Part shown: piece by piece, positions 25,519 through 34,568 of the stretch | Numbering within the stretch: position 1 is the stretch's first letter | How the letters are laid out: every line of letters starts with the position of its first letter | Source: Roseivirga sp. 4D4 | Lineage (GTDB): Bacteria; Bacteroidota; Bacteroidia; Cytophagales; Cyclobacteriaceae | DNA length: 64,000 bases | Assembly: GCF_001747095.1 (NCBI RefSeq) | Contig: NZ_MDGP01000001.1 | Span: forward strand, 3,083,001-3,147,000 | Reading direction: 5' to 3' | Notes under the pieces: generated by a model | The model's database searches: none | Told to the model about the DNA's origin: nothing | The model's input: the letters and a program-made list of their open reading frames with translations, nothing else | Translations under genes and position numbers: made by a program

Positions 25519-27048
25519 ATGTCGCAAATAAAAATCAAATCCGCTTTAGTATCAGTATTTTACAAGGATAATCTCGCTCCAATTATCGACCTTCTGAAGG
25601 CGAATGGAGTAACCATTTATTCTACCGGTGGCACACAGAAATTCATCGAAGATCAAGGTGCCGAAGTGATACCCGTTGAGGACTTGACTAGCTACCCATC
25701 TATTTTCGGTGGCCGCGTAAAAACATTACACCCAAAAATCTTCGGAGGAATTCTTTACAGAAGGGATCACGAAGGGGATCAAGGGCAGGCATCCGAATTT
25801 GAAATTCCAAGTATTGATTTGGTCATTGTTGATCTTTATCCCTTCGAAGAAACAGTGGCTTCTGGAGCTCCAGAGCAAGACATTGTGGAGAAAATCGATA
25901 TTGGAGGAATTTCGCTAATCAGAGCGGCTGCAAAAAATTTCAAGGACGTACTGATCGTTTCTTCTAGAGAGCAATATCCGGCATTGGAGACTTTGTTGAG
26001 CGAAAAAGACTGTTCATCTGACCTTTCAGATCGAAGAAAGTTCGCGGCTGAATCATTTGATATTTCATCTCACTACGACAGTGCCATCTTCAATTACTTT
26101 AATCAGGACGAAGGGCTAGACAAATTCAAAGTAAGTGAGCGTACAGGCAAGCAATTGCGCTACGGAGAAAACCCTCACCAAGCAGGGCAATTCTTTGGGC
26201 CATTGAACGACCTTTTCGATCAACTAAATGGCAAGGAGCTTTCCTACAATAATCTAGTTGACATTGATGCGGCTGTTTCGCTCATCGAGGAGTTTGACAA
26301 TAGTGACAATGCCTTCGCTATACTGAAGCATACGAATGCCTGCGGTATGGCAACAGGTAACGATGTAAAAGACGCTTATTTAAGGGCTTTTGCGGCTGAC
26401 ACTGTGAGTGCCTTTGGAGGGGTATTAGTTACCAACCAAGTGGTAGACCTTGCAGCGGCTGAAGAAATGCACAAGCTCTTTTTTGAAGTATTGATTGCAC
26501 CTGGTTTCAATGATGATGCCTTGGAATTGCTCAAAAGCAAAAAGAATAGGGTACTACTCGTTAAGAAGCAAAACCTGACAGCACAGAAACAATTCAAGAG
26601 CCTATTGAATGGCGTAATTGTTCAGGACAGAGATTTGGTTTCGGATAAATCAGCCGATTTCAAGCTGGTAACCAAAAAGGATGTAACTACTACTGAAAAA
26701 GAAGCGCTTGAGTTTGCATCTAAAATCTGCAAGCACACCAAATCTAATACCATTGTACTGGCCAAAGACGGTCAGCTTTTAGCCAGCGGTGTTGGACAAA
26801 CTTCAAGAGTAGATGCGCTCAGACAAGCGATTGAAAAGGCCAAGTCATTTGGGTTTGACCTTAATGGCTCAGTGATGGCATCAGACGCTTTCTTCCCTTT
26901 TCCTGATTGTGTTGAAATAGCACACGGAGAGGGTATCTCAGCCGTTATTCAACCAGGCGGTTCCATTAAGGACGAACTGTCAATTAACTTCTGTGACGAT
27001 CACAGTATGGCCATGGTATTTACGGGCACCAGGCACTTTAAACATTAA
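25519..27048 (+). CDS. purH: Bifunctional AICAR formyltransferase/IMP cyclohydrolase
   Basis: A 509-residue protein, close to the usual 510-530. The N-terminal MGS-like cyclohydrolase domain spans about residues 1-140 (STGGTQKFIEDQG, GGRVKTLHPKIFGGIL). The AICAR transformylase part follows (RYGENPHQAGQF, ILKHTNACGMA, the FFPFPDCVE stretch). It carries out the last two steps to IMP in the cytoplasm. It follows purN. Confidence 0.95.
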   Translation: MSQIKIKSALVSVFYKDNLAPIIDLLKANGVTIYSTGGTQKFIEDQGAEVIPVEDLTSYPSIFGGRVKTLHPKIFGGILYRRDHEGDQGQASEFEIPSIDLVIVDLYPFEETVASGAPEQDIVEKIDIGGISLIRAAAKNFKDVLIVSSREQYPALETLLSEKDCSSDLSDRRKFAAESFDISSHYDSAIFNYFNQDEGLDKFKVSERTGKQLRYGENPHQAGQFFGPLNDLFDQLNGKELSYNNLVDIDAAVSLIEEFDNSDNAFAILKHTNACGMATGNDVKDAYLRAFAADTVSAFGGVLVTNQVVDLAAAEEMHKLFFEVLIAPGFNDDALELLKSKKNRVLLVKKQNLTAQKQFKSLLNGVIVQDRDLVSDKSADFKLVTKKDVTTTEKEALEFASKICKHTKSNTIVLAKDGQLLASGVGQTSRVDALRQAIEKAKSFGFDLNGSVMASDAFFPFPDCVEIAHGEGISAVIQPGGSIKDELSINFCDDHSMAMVFTGTRHFKH

Positions 27049-27122
27049 TTTACATAGCATAAGAATTAATAAGTAATTCGTTACTTTAGTTCTTTCATTA
27101 AAATACAAGGAGACTATCTTAA

Positions 27123-28151
27123 ATGGGTTTTTTCGACTTCCTAACAAGTGACATTGCCATTGACCTTGGAACAGCAAATACACTGATCATTCACAAGGAC
27201 AAAATCGTAGTAGACGAGCCATCCATCATTGCCATCGATAGAAATACCAACAAGGTGTTAGCCATCGGCAAAGACGCGATGAACATGCACGAAAAAACAC
27301 ATGACAATATCAAAACCATTAGGCCATTGAAAGACGGTGTAATTGCCGATTTCGAAGCTGCTGAAATGATGATCAAAGGGATGATCAAAATGATCGACCT
27401 TAAAAAGAGAAGCTTTATGCCGTCTTCTCACCGCATGGTGATTTGCATTCCTTCTGGAATCACTGAAGTGGAAAAACGTGCAGTACGAGATTCAGCCGAA
27501 CATGCCAATGCTAAAGAAGTCTATATGATATATGAGCCGATCGCTGCGGCTATCGGTACTGGAATTAAGATAGATGAGCCTGTTGGATCTATGATTGTAG
27601 ATATCGGGGGTGGTACCACTGAGATTGCTGTAATCGCATTGAGTGGAATTGTCTGTGATCAGTCAATTCGCGTTGCTGGTGATACTTTCACCAAAGATAT
27701 TCTTGACTATATGAGAAGGCAACATAACCTCCTTATTGGTGAGCGTTCTGCCGAGAAAGTTAAAATAGCTATCGGTTCTGCCCTAACTGAACTTGAAGAT
27801 CCGCCAGAAGATTACGAAATCAGAGGTAGAGATTTGATGACGGGTATTCCTAAGGTGATTAAGATCTCATATTCCGAAATTGCATTTGCTTTGGACAAGT
27901 CTGTTTCGAAAATCGAAGAAGCAGTGCTTAAGGCCTTGGAGATTTCCCCACCAGAGCTTTCTGCTGATATTTATGACAGAGGTATTTACCTTACAGGTGG
28001 TGGTGCAATGCTCAAAGGCCTTGACAAAAGACTAGCGCTTAAGACTAAACTCCCTATCCACATTGCAGATGATCCATTAAGAGCGGTTGTAAGAGGAACG
28101 GGTGAGTCTTTGAAGAACATTGATTCGTATCGAACGGTACTAATGACTTAA
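27123..28151 (+). CDS. mreB: Rod shape-determining protein MreB
   Basis: A 342-residue bacterial actin. The phosphate-1 loop reads IDLGTANTLI near residue 11-20, and the second phosphate site reads IVDIGGGTTEIAV near 158-170. The adenosine motif GGGAMLKGLD is near 292-301. It opens the mreBCD-mrdAB operon and starts after an AAGGAGA ten bases upstream. It directs lateral wall synthesis, implying a rod-shaped cell. Confidence 0.95.
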   Translation: MGFFDFLTSDIAIDLGTANTLIIHKDKIVVDEPSIIAIDRNTNKVLAIGKDAMNMHEKTHDNIKTIRPLKDGVIADFEAAEMMIKGMIKMIDLKKRSFMPSSHRMVICIPSGITEVEKRAVRDSAEHANAKEVYMIYEPIAAAIGTGIKIDEPVGSMIVDIGGGTTEIAVIALSGIVCDQSIRVAGDTFTKDILDYMRRQHNLLIGERSAEKVKIAIGSALTELEDPPEDYEIRGRDLMTGIPKVIKISYSEIAFALDKSVSKIEEAVLKALEISPPELSADIYDRGIYLTGGGAMLKGLDKRLALKTKLPIHIADDPLRAVVRGTGESLKNIDSYRTVLMT

Positions 28152-28157
28152 AAATGA

Positions 28158-29003
28158 ATGGGGCAGCTACTCGCCTTTCTAGTTAAATACCGAGCATTTT
28201 TCATCTTTCTTTTTCTGGAGTTGATATGCATCTCGCTTATTGTCTCAAACAATGACTACCAGCGAAGTGCCTATTTGAAATCTTCTAACGGTCTGATTGG
28301 GTCTATCACTGAATCATCGGACAACATTGGGGAGTATTTCGGCTTGAGAAGAGTAAACCGTGAGTTGGCTGAAGAGAACGCCAGACTTCGCGAACTACTG
28401 CTTTCCAAACCAGGTATCTCGATTGACTCTTTGAGCAATTATACCATTGAATCCGACAGTACGGATTCATTAGAGTATGTGCTGAGGTCTGCAGAAATTG
28501 TCAGGAATAATATCCGCATGGCCAACAACTTCTTTATGATTAACAAGGGAACTAAAGATGGAATAAAAGCGGAAATGGGTGTCGTCAGTCCTAGTGGTGT
28601 TGTAGGTAAAATTCGATATGCATCGAAGAATTATGCCGAGGGGATTTCTCTTTTGAATACGCGGAACTCTTTCTCAGCTAAGCACAAAAACTCGGATAGA
28701 ATTGGAACCGTTCAATGGGATGGTGTCGACCCAAAAGTGGCCAAGCTCTTGTTCATCACACCAGATGTCAATATGCAAGTGGGCGACACTATAGTAACTT
28801 CAAGCTTCAATGCGGTCTTTCCAAAAAATCTGATCATAGGTACCGTCAAGAGTAGTCAGCGAGATGCAAACAATACTTACTTGGATGTTGATGTCGATTT
28901 GAGCGTTGATTTTGGAAGGCTTTCCTACGTATACGTAATTGAGAATATCAGAAAACCTGAGCAAGATTCATTAAGTAATACTAACCCCTTAGACATTCAG
29001 TGA
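28158..29003 (+). CDS. mreC: Rod shape-determining protein MreC
   Basis: A 281-residue periplasmic protein with one N-terminal helix (about residues 10-29), a short coiled coil (about 62-82, RRVNRELAEENARLREL) and a beta-rich domain with GVVSPSGVVGKI. It bridges MreB/MreD and the wall synthases. The start at 28158 leaves six bases after mreB. Its stop overlaps the mreD GTG start. Confidence 0.92.
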   Translation: MGQLLAFLVKYRAFFIFLFLELICISLIVSNNDYQRSAYLKSSNGLIGSITESSDNIGEYFGLRRVNRELAEENARLRELLLSKPGISIDSLSNYTIESDSTDSLEYVLRSAEIVRNNIRMANNFFMINKGTKDGIKAEMGVVSPSGVVGKIRYASKNYAEGISLLNTRNSFSAKHKNSDRIGTVQWDGVDPKVAKLLFITPDVNMQVGDTIVTSSFNAVFPKNLIIGTVKSSQRDANNTYLDVDVDLSVDFGRLSYVYVIENIRKPEQDSLSNTNPLDIQ

Positions 29004-29512
29004 ACAGGAACATACTCATATTGATTGTTAGCTTGGTTATTCTGGTACCGCTTCAGGTATTTGTTTTCAGAAACTTCGTTTTCTTCAATTTGGGGTTTTG
29101 CTTCATCTATTTATTGTTTCTGCTCAGCCTACCAAGAGAATTGAGTATAGGCTTGGGTATGCTGATCGCCTTGATCCTAGGACTGGTAATCGATCTCTTT
29201 TACCAGACCATCGGTATCCATGCAGCCGCTGGCGTATTAATAATGTTTCTAAAACCCTATTGGTTAAACGTCAATACTCCTAGAAGTGGATATGAAGTCA
29301 ACTATCTACCCACAATTCCCAATTATGGTTTAGGCTGGTTTATCGTGTATGCCCTTCCCTTAGTTTTGGTTTATTCTTTAACTGTCTTATTTATAGAGGC
29401 GGGCAACACCGGGCTTTTTTGGATGATTTTGTCCAAAGCACTGATTACCACAGTGATTACTCTTTTTTTTGTGGTTATTCTACAATATCTTTTCTATTCA
29501 AAAGCGAGGTAG
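29000..29512 (+). CDS. mreD: Rod shape-determining protein MreD
   Basis: A 170-residue integral membrane protein with about five helices and no soluble domain. The GTG start at 29000 overlaps the mreC stop by four bases (GTGA). Sequence conservation in MreD is low, so length, topology and position between mreC and the PBP2 gene carry the call. Confidence 0.85.
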   Translation: MNRNILILIVSLVILVPLQVFVFRNFVFFNLGFCFIYLLFLLSLPRELSIGLGMLIALILGLVIDLFYQTIGIHAAAGVLIMFLKPYWLNVNTPRSGYEVNYLPTIPNYGLGWFIVYALPLVLVYSLTVLFIEAGNTGLFWMILSKALITTVITLFFVVILQYLFYSKAR

Positions 29513-29515
29513 GCC

Positions 29516-31339
29516 ATGTTGGAGAATAGACGATACATCATACAAATTTTCTTCATTTTCATAGGACTCGTCTTTTTAGTGCGCCTCTTTGCCTTGCAGG
29601 TAGCAGATGACACCTACAGGACCAAGGCTGAACGAAACATCCTTCAGAGGATCGTGGAGTATCCTTTTAGAGGTTTGATATACGATCGGAATAATGAGCT
29701 CATCGTTTATAATGAGCCCATCTATGACCTTATGGTTGTGCCCCGGGACGTACAAATATCAGACACAACTGAGTTCTGTAAGCTGTTCGATATTACCAGA
29801 GATGAGTTTGATGAGAATATCACAAGAACAAAGCGCTATTCGAGAGTAAAACCATCGGTTTTCCTGAAGAAAATCTCACATGAGAAGTATGCCAAGATTC
29901 AAGATCAGCTTTATAAGTTCAATGGATTCTATGTAAACCCGAGAACAGTTAGAAAGTATTCAAAACCTGTACTGGCCAACGAGCTGGGATACATAGGTGA
30001 AATAAGTCAGTCACAATTAGACAAAGATACCTCTGGCTATAGGGCCGGTGACTACATAGGTATCACCGGTCTTGAAGAATACTACGAACCTCGACTTCGC
30101 GGAGAAAGAGGCGTGAGTTATAAGATGGTCAATGTTCAAGGTATAGATAAGGGATCTTATAAAGGGGGTGCTATTGACACGGTTTCTGTTCCAGGACAAA
30201 ACCTATTAACAACCCTTGATCTGGAACTTCAAGAATATGCTGAAAAATTACTGGCTGGCAAGCGAGGTAGTGTTGTAGCGATTGAACCTTCCACGGGTGA
30301 AATCTTGGTAATGGCTTCGGCACCCTCTTACGACCCCAACTTATTAACTGGAAAGAATTTTGGAGAGAATTTCGACATTATCAAAAATGACACGACAGCA
30401 CCATTGTTCAATAGAGCAACCATGGCTCAATATCCTGCTGGTTCAATTTTCAAAACTGTACAAGCATTAATAGCCCTTGATGAAGGGGTTACCACACCTA
30501 CCGAACAAATTTATTGTGATACGCTCAGCATTGGTGATCACGCACCTCCTGGTTACTATGATGTAAAGAAAGGAATAGCCAAATCATCAAATAATTATTT
30601 CTATGAGTTAATGCGGAGAGTAGTTAACAGAGAAATAGACCCAAATACTTACAAGGACTCTGAAATAGGTATGGATAGATGGGCGGATGGTATCAGGCGA
30701 TTTGGCTTTGGTCAGCCTACCGGTATTGACATTCCAGGAGAAGAGAATGGGTTAGTTCCTGACGCTTCTTACTATGACAGATTATACGACAATAAGCCAT
30801 GGAAGTATTCTAATGTAGCCTCACTTTCAATTGGGCAAGGCGAGTTACTGGTAACTCCTGTGCAAATGGCCAACGTAGCAGCTATTATTGCAAACAGGGG
30901 TCATTACTATAAACCTCATTTAGTAAAGGGGTTTGAGAAAGATGGCAAAGTGGAATTATTACAGTTCGAGAAGAAGGAACCAGGTAAAGGAAAGGATTAC
31001 TATCCGGTGGTAATTGACGCAATGGCATCAGTGATGGCCGAAACTGCACCCAGAGCGATCATCAATGATATTGAGATAATTGGTAAAACTGGAACCGCTG
31101 AGAATGGCCTTAAGGATGAAACGCCTGATCACTCTGTTTTCATAGCCTTCGCTCCTCGAGAAAATCCAAAAATTGCGATCGCAGTTTATGTAGAAAACTC
31201 TGGGTATGGCGGTAGAGCTGCCGCTTGCACAGCTAGTCTATTGATAGAAAAACATCTTCGCGGTTATATCAAACACGGTTGGTGGAAGCGCGAAGAATAT
31301 GTATTGAAGGGTGATTTTCTAGACGGTAAGCAGAATTGA
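29516..31339 (+). CDS. mrdA: Penicillin-binding protein 2 (elongasome transpeptidase)
   Basis: A 607-residue class B PBP with an N-terminal anchor helix (about 8-27), a dimerisation domain (RGLIYDRN near 53-60) and a transpeptidase domain. The active site shows Ser310-x-x-Lys313 (SIFK), Ser-x-Asn near 357 (SSNNYF) and Lys-Thr-Gly near 523. It cross-links peptidoglycan during elongation with RodA, whose gene overlaps by four bases. Confidence 0.94.
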   Translation: MLENRRYIIQIFFIFIGLVFLVRLFALQVADDTYRTKAERNILQRIVEYPFRGLIYDRNNELIVYNEPIYDLMVVPRDVQISDTTEFCKLFDITRDEFDENITRTKRYSRVKPSVFLKKISHEKYAKIQDQLYKFNGFYVNPRTVRKYSKPVLANELGYIGEISQSQLDKDTSGYRAGDYIGITGLEEYYEPRLRGERGVSYKMVNVQGIDKGSYKGGAIDTVSVPGQNLLTTLDLELQEYAEKLLAGKRGSVVAIEPSTGEILVMASAPSYDPNLLTGKNFGENFDIIKNDTTAPLFNRATMAQYPAGSIFKTVQALIALDEGVTTPTEQIYCDTLSIGDHAPPGYYDVKKGIAKSSNNYFYELMRRVVNREIDPNTYKDSEIGMDRWADGIRRFGFGQPTGIDIPGEENGLVPDASYYDRLYDNKPWKYSNVASLSIGQGELLVTPVQMANVAAIIANRGHYYKPHLVKGFEKDGKVELLQFEKKEPGKGKDYYPVVIDAMASVMAETAPRAIINDIEIIGKTGTAENGLKDETPDHSVFIAFAPRENPKIAIAVYVENSGYGGRAAACTASLLIEKHLRGYIKHGWWKREEYVLKGDFLDGKQN

Positions 31340-32610
31340 GCAGAGAAGGCGGATTTTTTGCAAACTTAGATTGGCTTACGGTCTTTTTATACCTTATTCT
31401 AATCACACTGGGATGGTTTAATATCTATGCCTCCATTTACGACCCTGTAGCCGATTTAAGCATACTGGACTTCAGTATAAATTCGGGCAGGCAACTTCTT
31501 TTCATTGGTTCTTCCGTTATTCTAATCATCATCATTCTTCTGCTGGATTTCAGAATCTATGAGTCCATAGCACCCCTACTTTACGGTATTTTCATTCTCC
31601 TACTGATCGCTGTGGTCATTGTTGGAAAAGAGATAAATGGAGCAAAGGCTTGGTTTCAGTTTGGGTCGTTCAGATTGCAACCCTCAGAATTTACCAAGTT
31701 TGCCACCGCTCTTTTATTAGGCAGATACATTTCTACCAACAGCGTAAAGCTGACAGAATTCAAGAGTCAGATGACCTCGCTTCTCATTATGCTTTTTCCG
31801 GTATGTCTTATCATGCTTCAACCGGATCTGGGTTCATCACTGATTTTTTTCTCGTTTGTGATTCCGATATTCAGAGAAGGACTGCCTCCAATCTATTTAA
31901 TTGCTGGCTTGTCGATGGTGATTATCGGAGTACTTGCCATTGTATTGCCGATTGATCAAATCGCCATTATACTAGGGTCGATTGGTGTGATTTGGGTCTT
32001 ACTCACTTCAAAGTCCTTGAAGAATATTCTGCTTACCCTTCTCATTGTTGGGGCAAGCATTGGTTTTGCCAGTGGCTTTAATTATGCCTTCGAAGAAGTT
32101 TTACCAAAGTATCAAAGAGACCGAATCTTGGTAATCTTTTATCCAGATATCATCGATCCGCAAGGTGCCGGGTACAATTTGAACCAAAGTAAAATCGCTA
32201 TTGGTTCAGGGGGATTTGCCGGAAAAGGATTTCTGGACGGTACACAAACCAAGTTTGACTTTGTGCCCGAGCAGAGCACCGATTTTATTTTTAGTACACT
32301 AGCTGAAGAGCATGGCTGGCTGGGCAGTGCATTTATCATTGCCTTATTTATAGCCTTAATGATGCGGATAGTTTTTATCGCTGAGCGCCAAAAATCACAG
32401 TTTGCAAGAATCTATGGCTATAGCGTAGCGGGAATCATTTTCTTTCACTTCACGATTAATATCGCCATGACCATTGGGTTATTCCCAGTTGTAGGCATAC
32501 CCTTGCCATTCTTTAGCTATGGTGGATCATCCCTTTGGTCTTTTACAATTATGCTCTTTGTGCTGCTCAAGATTGATATGCACCGTACGCAGGTCTTAAT
32601 GAGAGGTTAG
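31336..32610 (+). CDS. mrdB: Peptidoglycan glycosyltransferase RodA
   Basis: A 424-residue SEDS-family membrane protein with about ten helices. The conserved loop YNLNQSKIAIGSGG leads to a stretch ending PEQSTDFIFS, and VGIPLPFFSYGGSS occurs near the end. It polymerises lipid II beside PBP2. The start is TTG at 31336, overlapping the mrdA stop as TTGA; no ATG is available nearby. Confidence 0.93.
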   Translation: MSREGGFFANLDWLTVFLYLILITLGWFNIYASIYDPVADLSILDFSINSGRQLLFIGSSVILIIIILLLDFRIYESIAPLLYGIFILLLIAVVIVGKEINGAKAWFQFGSFRLQPSEFTKFATALLLGRYISTNSVKLTEFKSQMTSLLIMLFPVCLIMLQPDLGSSLIFFSFVIPIFREGLPPIYLIAGLSMVIIGVLAIVLPIDQIAIILGSIGVIWVLLTSKSLKNILLTLLIVGASIGFASGFNYAFEEVLPKYQRDRILVIFYPDIIDPQGAGYNLNQSKIAIGSGGFAGKGFLDGTQTKFDFVPEQSTDFIFSTLAEEHGWLGSAFIIALFIALMMRIVFIAERQKSQFARIYGYSVAGIIFFHFTINIAMTIGLFPVVGIPLPFFSYGGSSLWSFTIMLFVLLKIDMHRTQVLMRG

Positions 32611-33606
32611 TTAGGCGAAACGTCTTTCTAAAACGTTCATAAAGGCTTCTACTTCTTCACTGTCCATATCCCATCCAGTGTTAAAAGCATTTGCTCGATT
32701 CAGTGCATCATTAAGATCAACTGCCTGATCAACGCTGGCAAAGGCCTCTCGCATTTGTGCATTATCACCTCCAAACAGGTTGTTTTGGAACATGAACTTT
32801 TCATTCAGAGTCAAGGAAGACTCTATCGACTGGTTCATCTTGCGCTGTAGCTTTTCAGCCAAAGTCATACCCTTTTGCTGAGGGTCAAACTTATCATTAA
32901 TGGTCACAGGCTGATCTTGGTCAACAGCTGGCTCTTCGTTTGTGATTACTGGCTCTTCCACTACAACAGGTTCCTCAATAATTGGCTCCGATTTGGGTTC
33001 TTCAATTGCCTGGAAGAGTTCCTCTATTCGGCTTTCAGCACCTAGCTTTTGTAGAAACTCATTCGCATCAACGGTTTCAAGTTGTGCAACGTCTAGTGCA
33101 TCATAAGAAATCATAATGCTCGCCTTGGTATCAAAATCACCAATCTTATCAATCAAACTTTTAAACAAGTCTCGATTAGTCTTTATATACTTGAATTGGA
33201 GCCTAAAATCTTGAGGTTTCTCGATTCGATCCAGGATACTCTCCAGATAGCCTTTTGGCTCAAAAGAGATGAGAATAGCATCTTCTATGGCTTTGACAAG
33301 TAGTGGTGTCAGGTGTTCTTTATCAATGCTTATGTGATTGGACAACACATTCATAAACGCCTTTAGCGCCTCTTTCACTCTTTCATGATTGAAATCGAAA
33401 TAAGGGCTTTCAAGTCTTTCAACCTCGCCTCTCCATTGATTGAAAAGCGATCGGATAATAAAGGAATTAACTTGTCTTGAATTGGTTAATGATATCAATC
33501 TTTCCCCGTCAATTTTATCGAAGGTTTGGAAAGACTGGCTCACTATATCATGTCCAATTAATTCACTTATTTCACTGACTGCTTCGTGCTTTAACTTGTA
33601 GCGCAT
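32611..33606 (-). CDS. Conserved unknown protein with acidic linker
   Basis: A 331-residue cytoplasmic protein with no signal or membrane helix. Residues about 1-190 look helical. Residues about 205-245 are a Glu/Pro/Val-rich low-complexity linker. The C-terminal 75 residues (LTLNEKFMFQNNLFGGDN, then DLNDALNRANAF) resemble a short helical repeat I recall from other Bacteroidota unknowns. No catalytic motif was seen. It stands alone, convergent with mrdB and divergent from the ferredoxin gene. Confidence 0.7.
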   Translation of the reverse strand: MRYKLKHEAVSEISELIGHDIVSQSFQTFDKIDGERLISLTNSRQVNSFIIRSLFNQWRGEVERLESPYFDFNHERVKEALKAFMNVLSNHISIDKEHLTPLLVKAIEDAILISFEPKGYLESILDRIEKPQDFRLQFKYIKTNRDLFKSLIDKIGDFDTKASIMISYDALDVAQLETVDANEFLQKLGAESRIEELFQAIEEPKSEPIIEEPVVVEEPVITNEEPAVDQDQPVTINDKFDPQQKGMTLAEKLQRKMNQSIESSLTLNEKFMFQNNLFGGDNAQMREAFASVDQAVDLNDALNRANAFNTGWDMDSEEVEAFMNVLERRFA

Positions 33607-33639
33607 CGCTTATTTCTTTTGATTTGTAAATTAAGCATT

Positions 33640-33963
33640 ATGCCCAAAATCCTGATTCGAAATCTGAACAATAAAGTCATCCTAGCTAACGAAGATTCGG
33701 CTAGCATATTGAATGACATTCACAATGCTGGTATTGACTGGATGCATGCTTGTGGAGCAAAAGGTCGGTGCACTACTTGCAAAATGGTTGTACATTCAGG
33801 CTTGGAGAGTTTTGGCCCCGACACAGAAGCCGAAACTAAGTTCAGAACGCTTGGGAAACTGAAGAGCAATGAAAGGCTTGCTTGTCAAAACAGTTGCAAA
33901 GGAGACTTAGAAATTAGCGTGGCGGAAATCAATAAATTTCCACATATGACTTATACAGACTAA
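33640..33963 (+). CDS. 2Fe-2S ferredoxin
   Basis: A 107-residue ferredoxin. The cluster ligands are Cys38, Cys44, Cys47 and Cys82 (C-x5-C-x2-C and a distal C), in [10 protein letters not shown] and LACQNSC. An in-frame TTG at 33619 is less likely than the ATG at 33640. It carries electrons to an unknown partner. The tdk ATG overlaps its stop by one base. Confidence 0.85.
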   Translation: MPKILIRNLNNKVILANEDSASILNDIHNAGIDWMHACGAKGRCTTCKMVVHSGLESFGPDTEAETKFRTLGKLKSNERLACQNSCKGDLEISVAEINKFPHMTYTD

Positions 33964-34568
33964 TGTTTTTAGAACCACAATCAAAGATCGCAGGCGAGCA
34001 TACCTCTGGAAGTATAGAGGTGATCTGTGGTTGTATGTTTTCTGGTAAAACTGAGGAGCTCATCCGAAGACTTAGAAGAGCTACGATTGCCAAGCAAAAT
34101 GTAGAAATCTTTAAGCCAGCGCTAGATACCCGATATGACGATGAAGATGTAGTGTCTCATAATAAGACAGCTATTCGTTCGACCCCGGTTCAATTTGCTT
34201 CAGATATACTATTGTTGGCTGGAGATAGTGATGTGATAGGAATAGATGAGGCTCAGTTCTTTGATGAGCAAATCGTGGATGTAAGCCGAAAGTTAGCCAA
34301 CAGTGGAAAACGGGTGATTGTAGCTGGCCTAGATATGGATGCCAGTGGAAAACCCTTTGGTCCAATGCCTTATCTCTTAGCGATTGCAGAATTTGTCACT
34401 AAACTTCATGCGATTTGTGCCATAAGTGGTTCATTAGCATCGTTCTCTTACAAGCTTACGGATTCTGAAAAAACCGTTGAATTAGGGGAAACCGACATTT
34501 ATGAGGCCCGAAACAGGAAATACTTCTATGAAGGACAAAAGGAAAAGCTTGATAAAAAAGAGCAATAG
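33963..34568 (+). CDS. tdk: Thymidine kinase (type II), zinc-site cysteines lost
   Basis: A 201-residue TK1-type kinase. The P-loop is GCMFSGKT (residues 23-30), the DEAQFF motif (95-100) gives the catalytic Glu96, and the thymidine lasso follows. Type II kinases usually hold zinc with four Cys. Here only Cys152 of the first pair remains (CAIS), and the second pair is replaced in [12 protein letters not shown]. It salvages thymidine with ATP. Its 3' end overlaps the porZ frame. Confidence 0.9.
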   Translation: MFLEPQSKIAGEHTSGSIEVICGCMFSGKTEELIRRLRRATIAKQNVEIFKPALDTRYDDEDVVSHNKTAIRSTPVQFASDILLLAGDSDVIGIDEAQFFDEQIVDVSRKLANSGKRVIVAGLDMDASGKPFGPMPYLLAIAEFVTKLHAICAISGSLASFSYKLTDSEKTVELGETDIYEARNRKYFYEGQKEKLDKKEQ

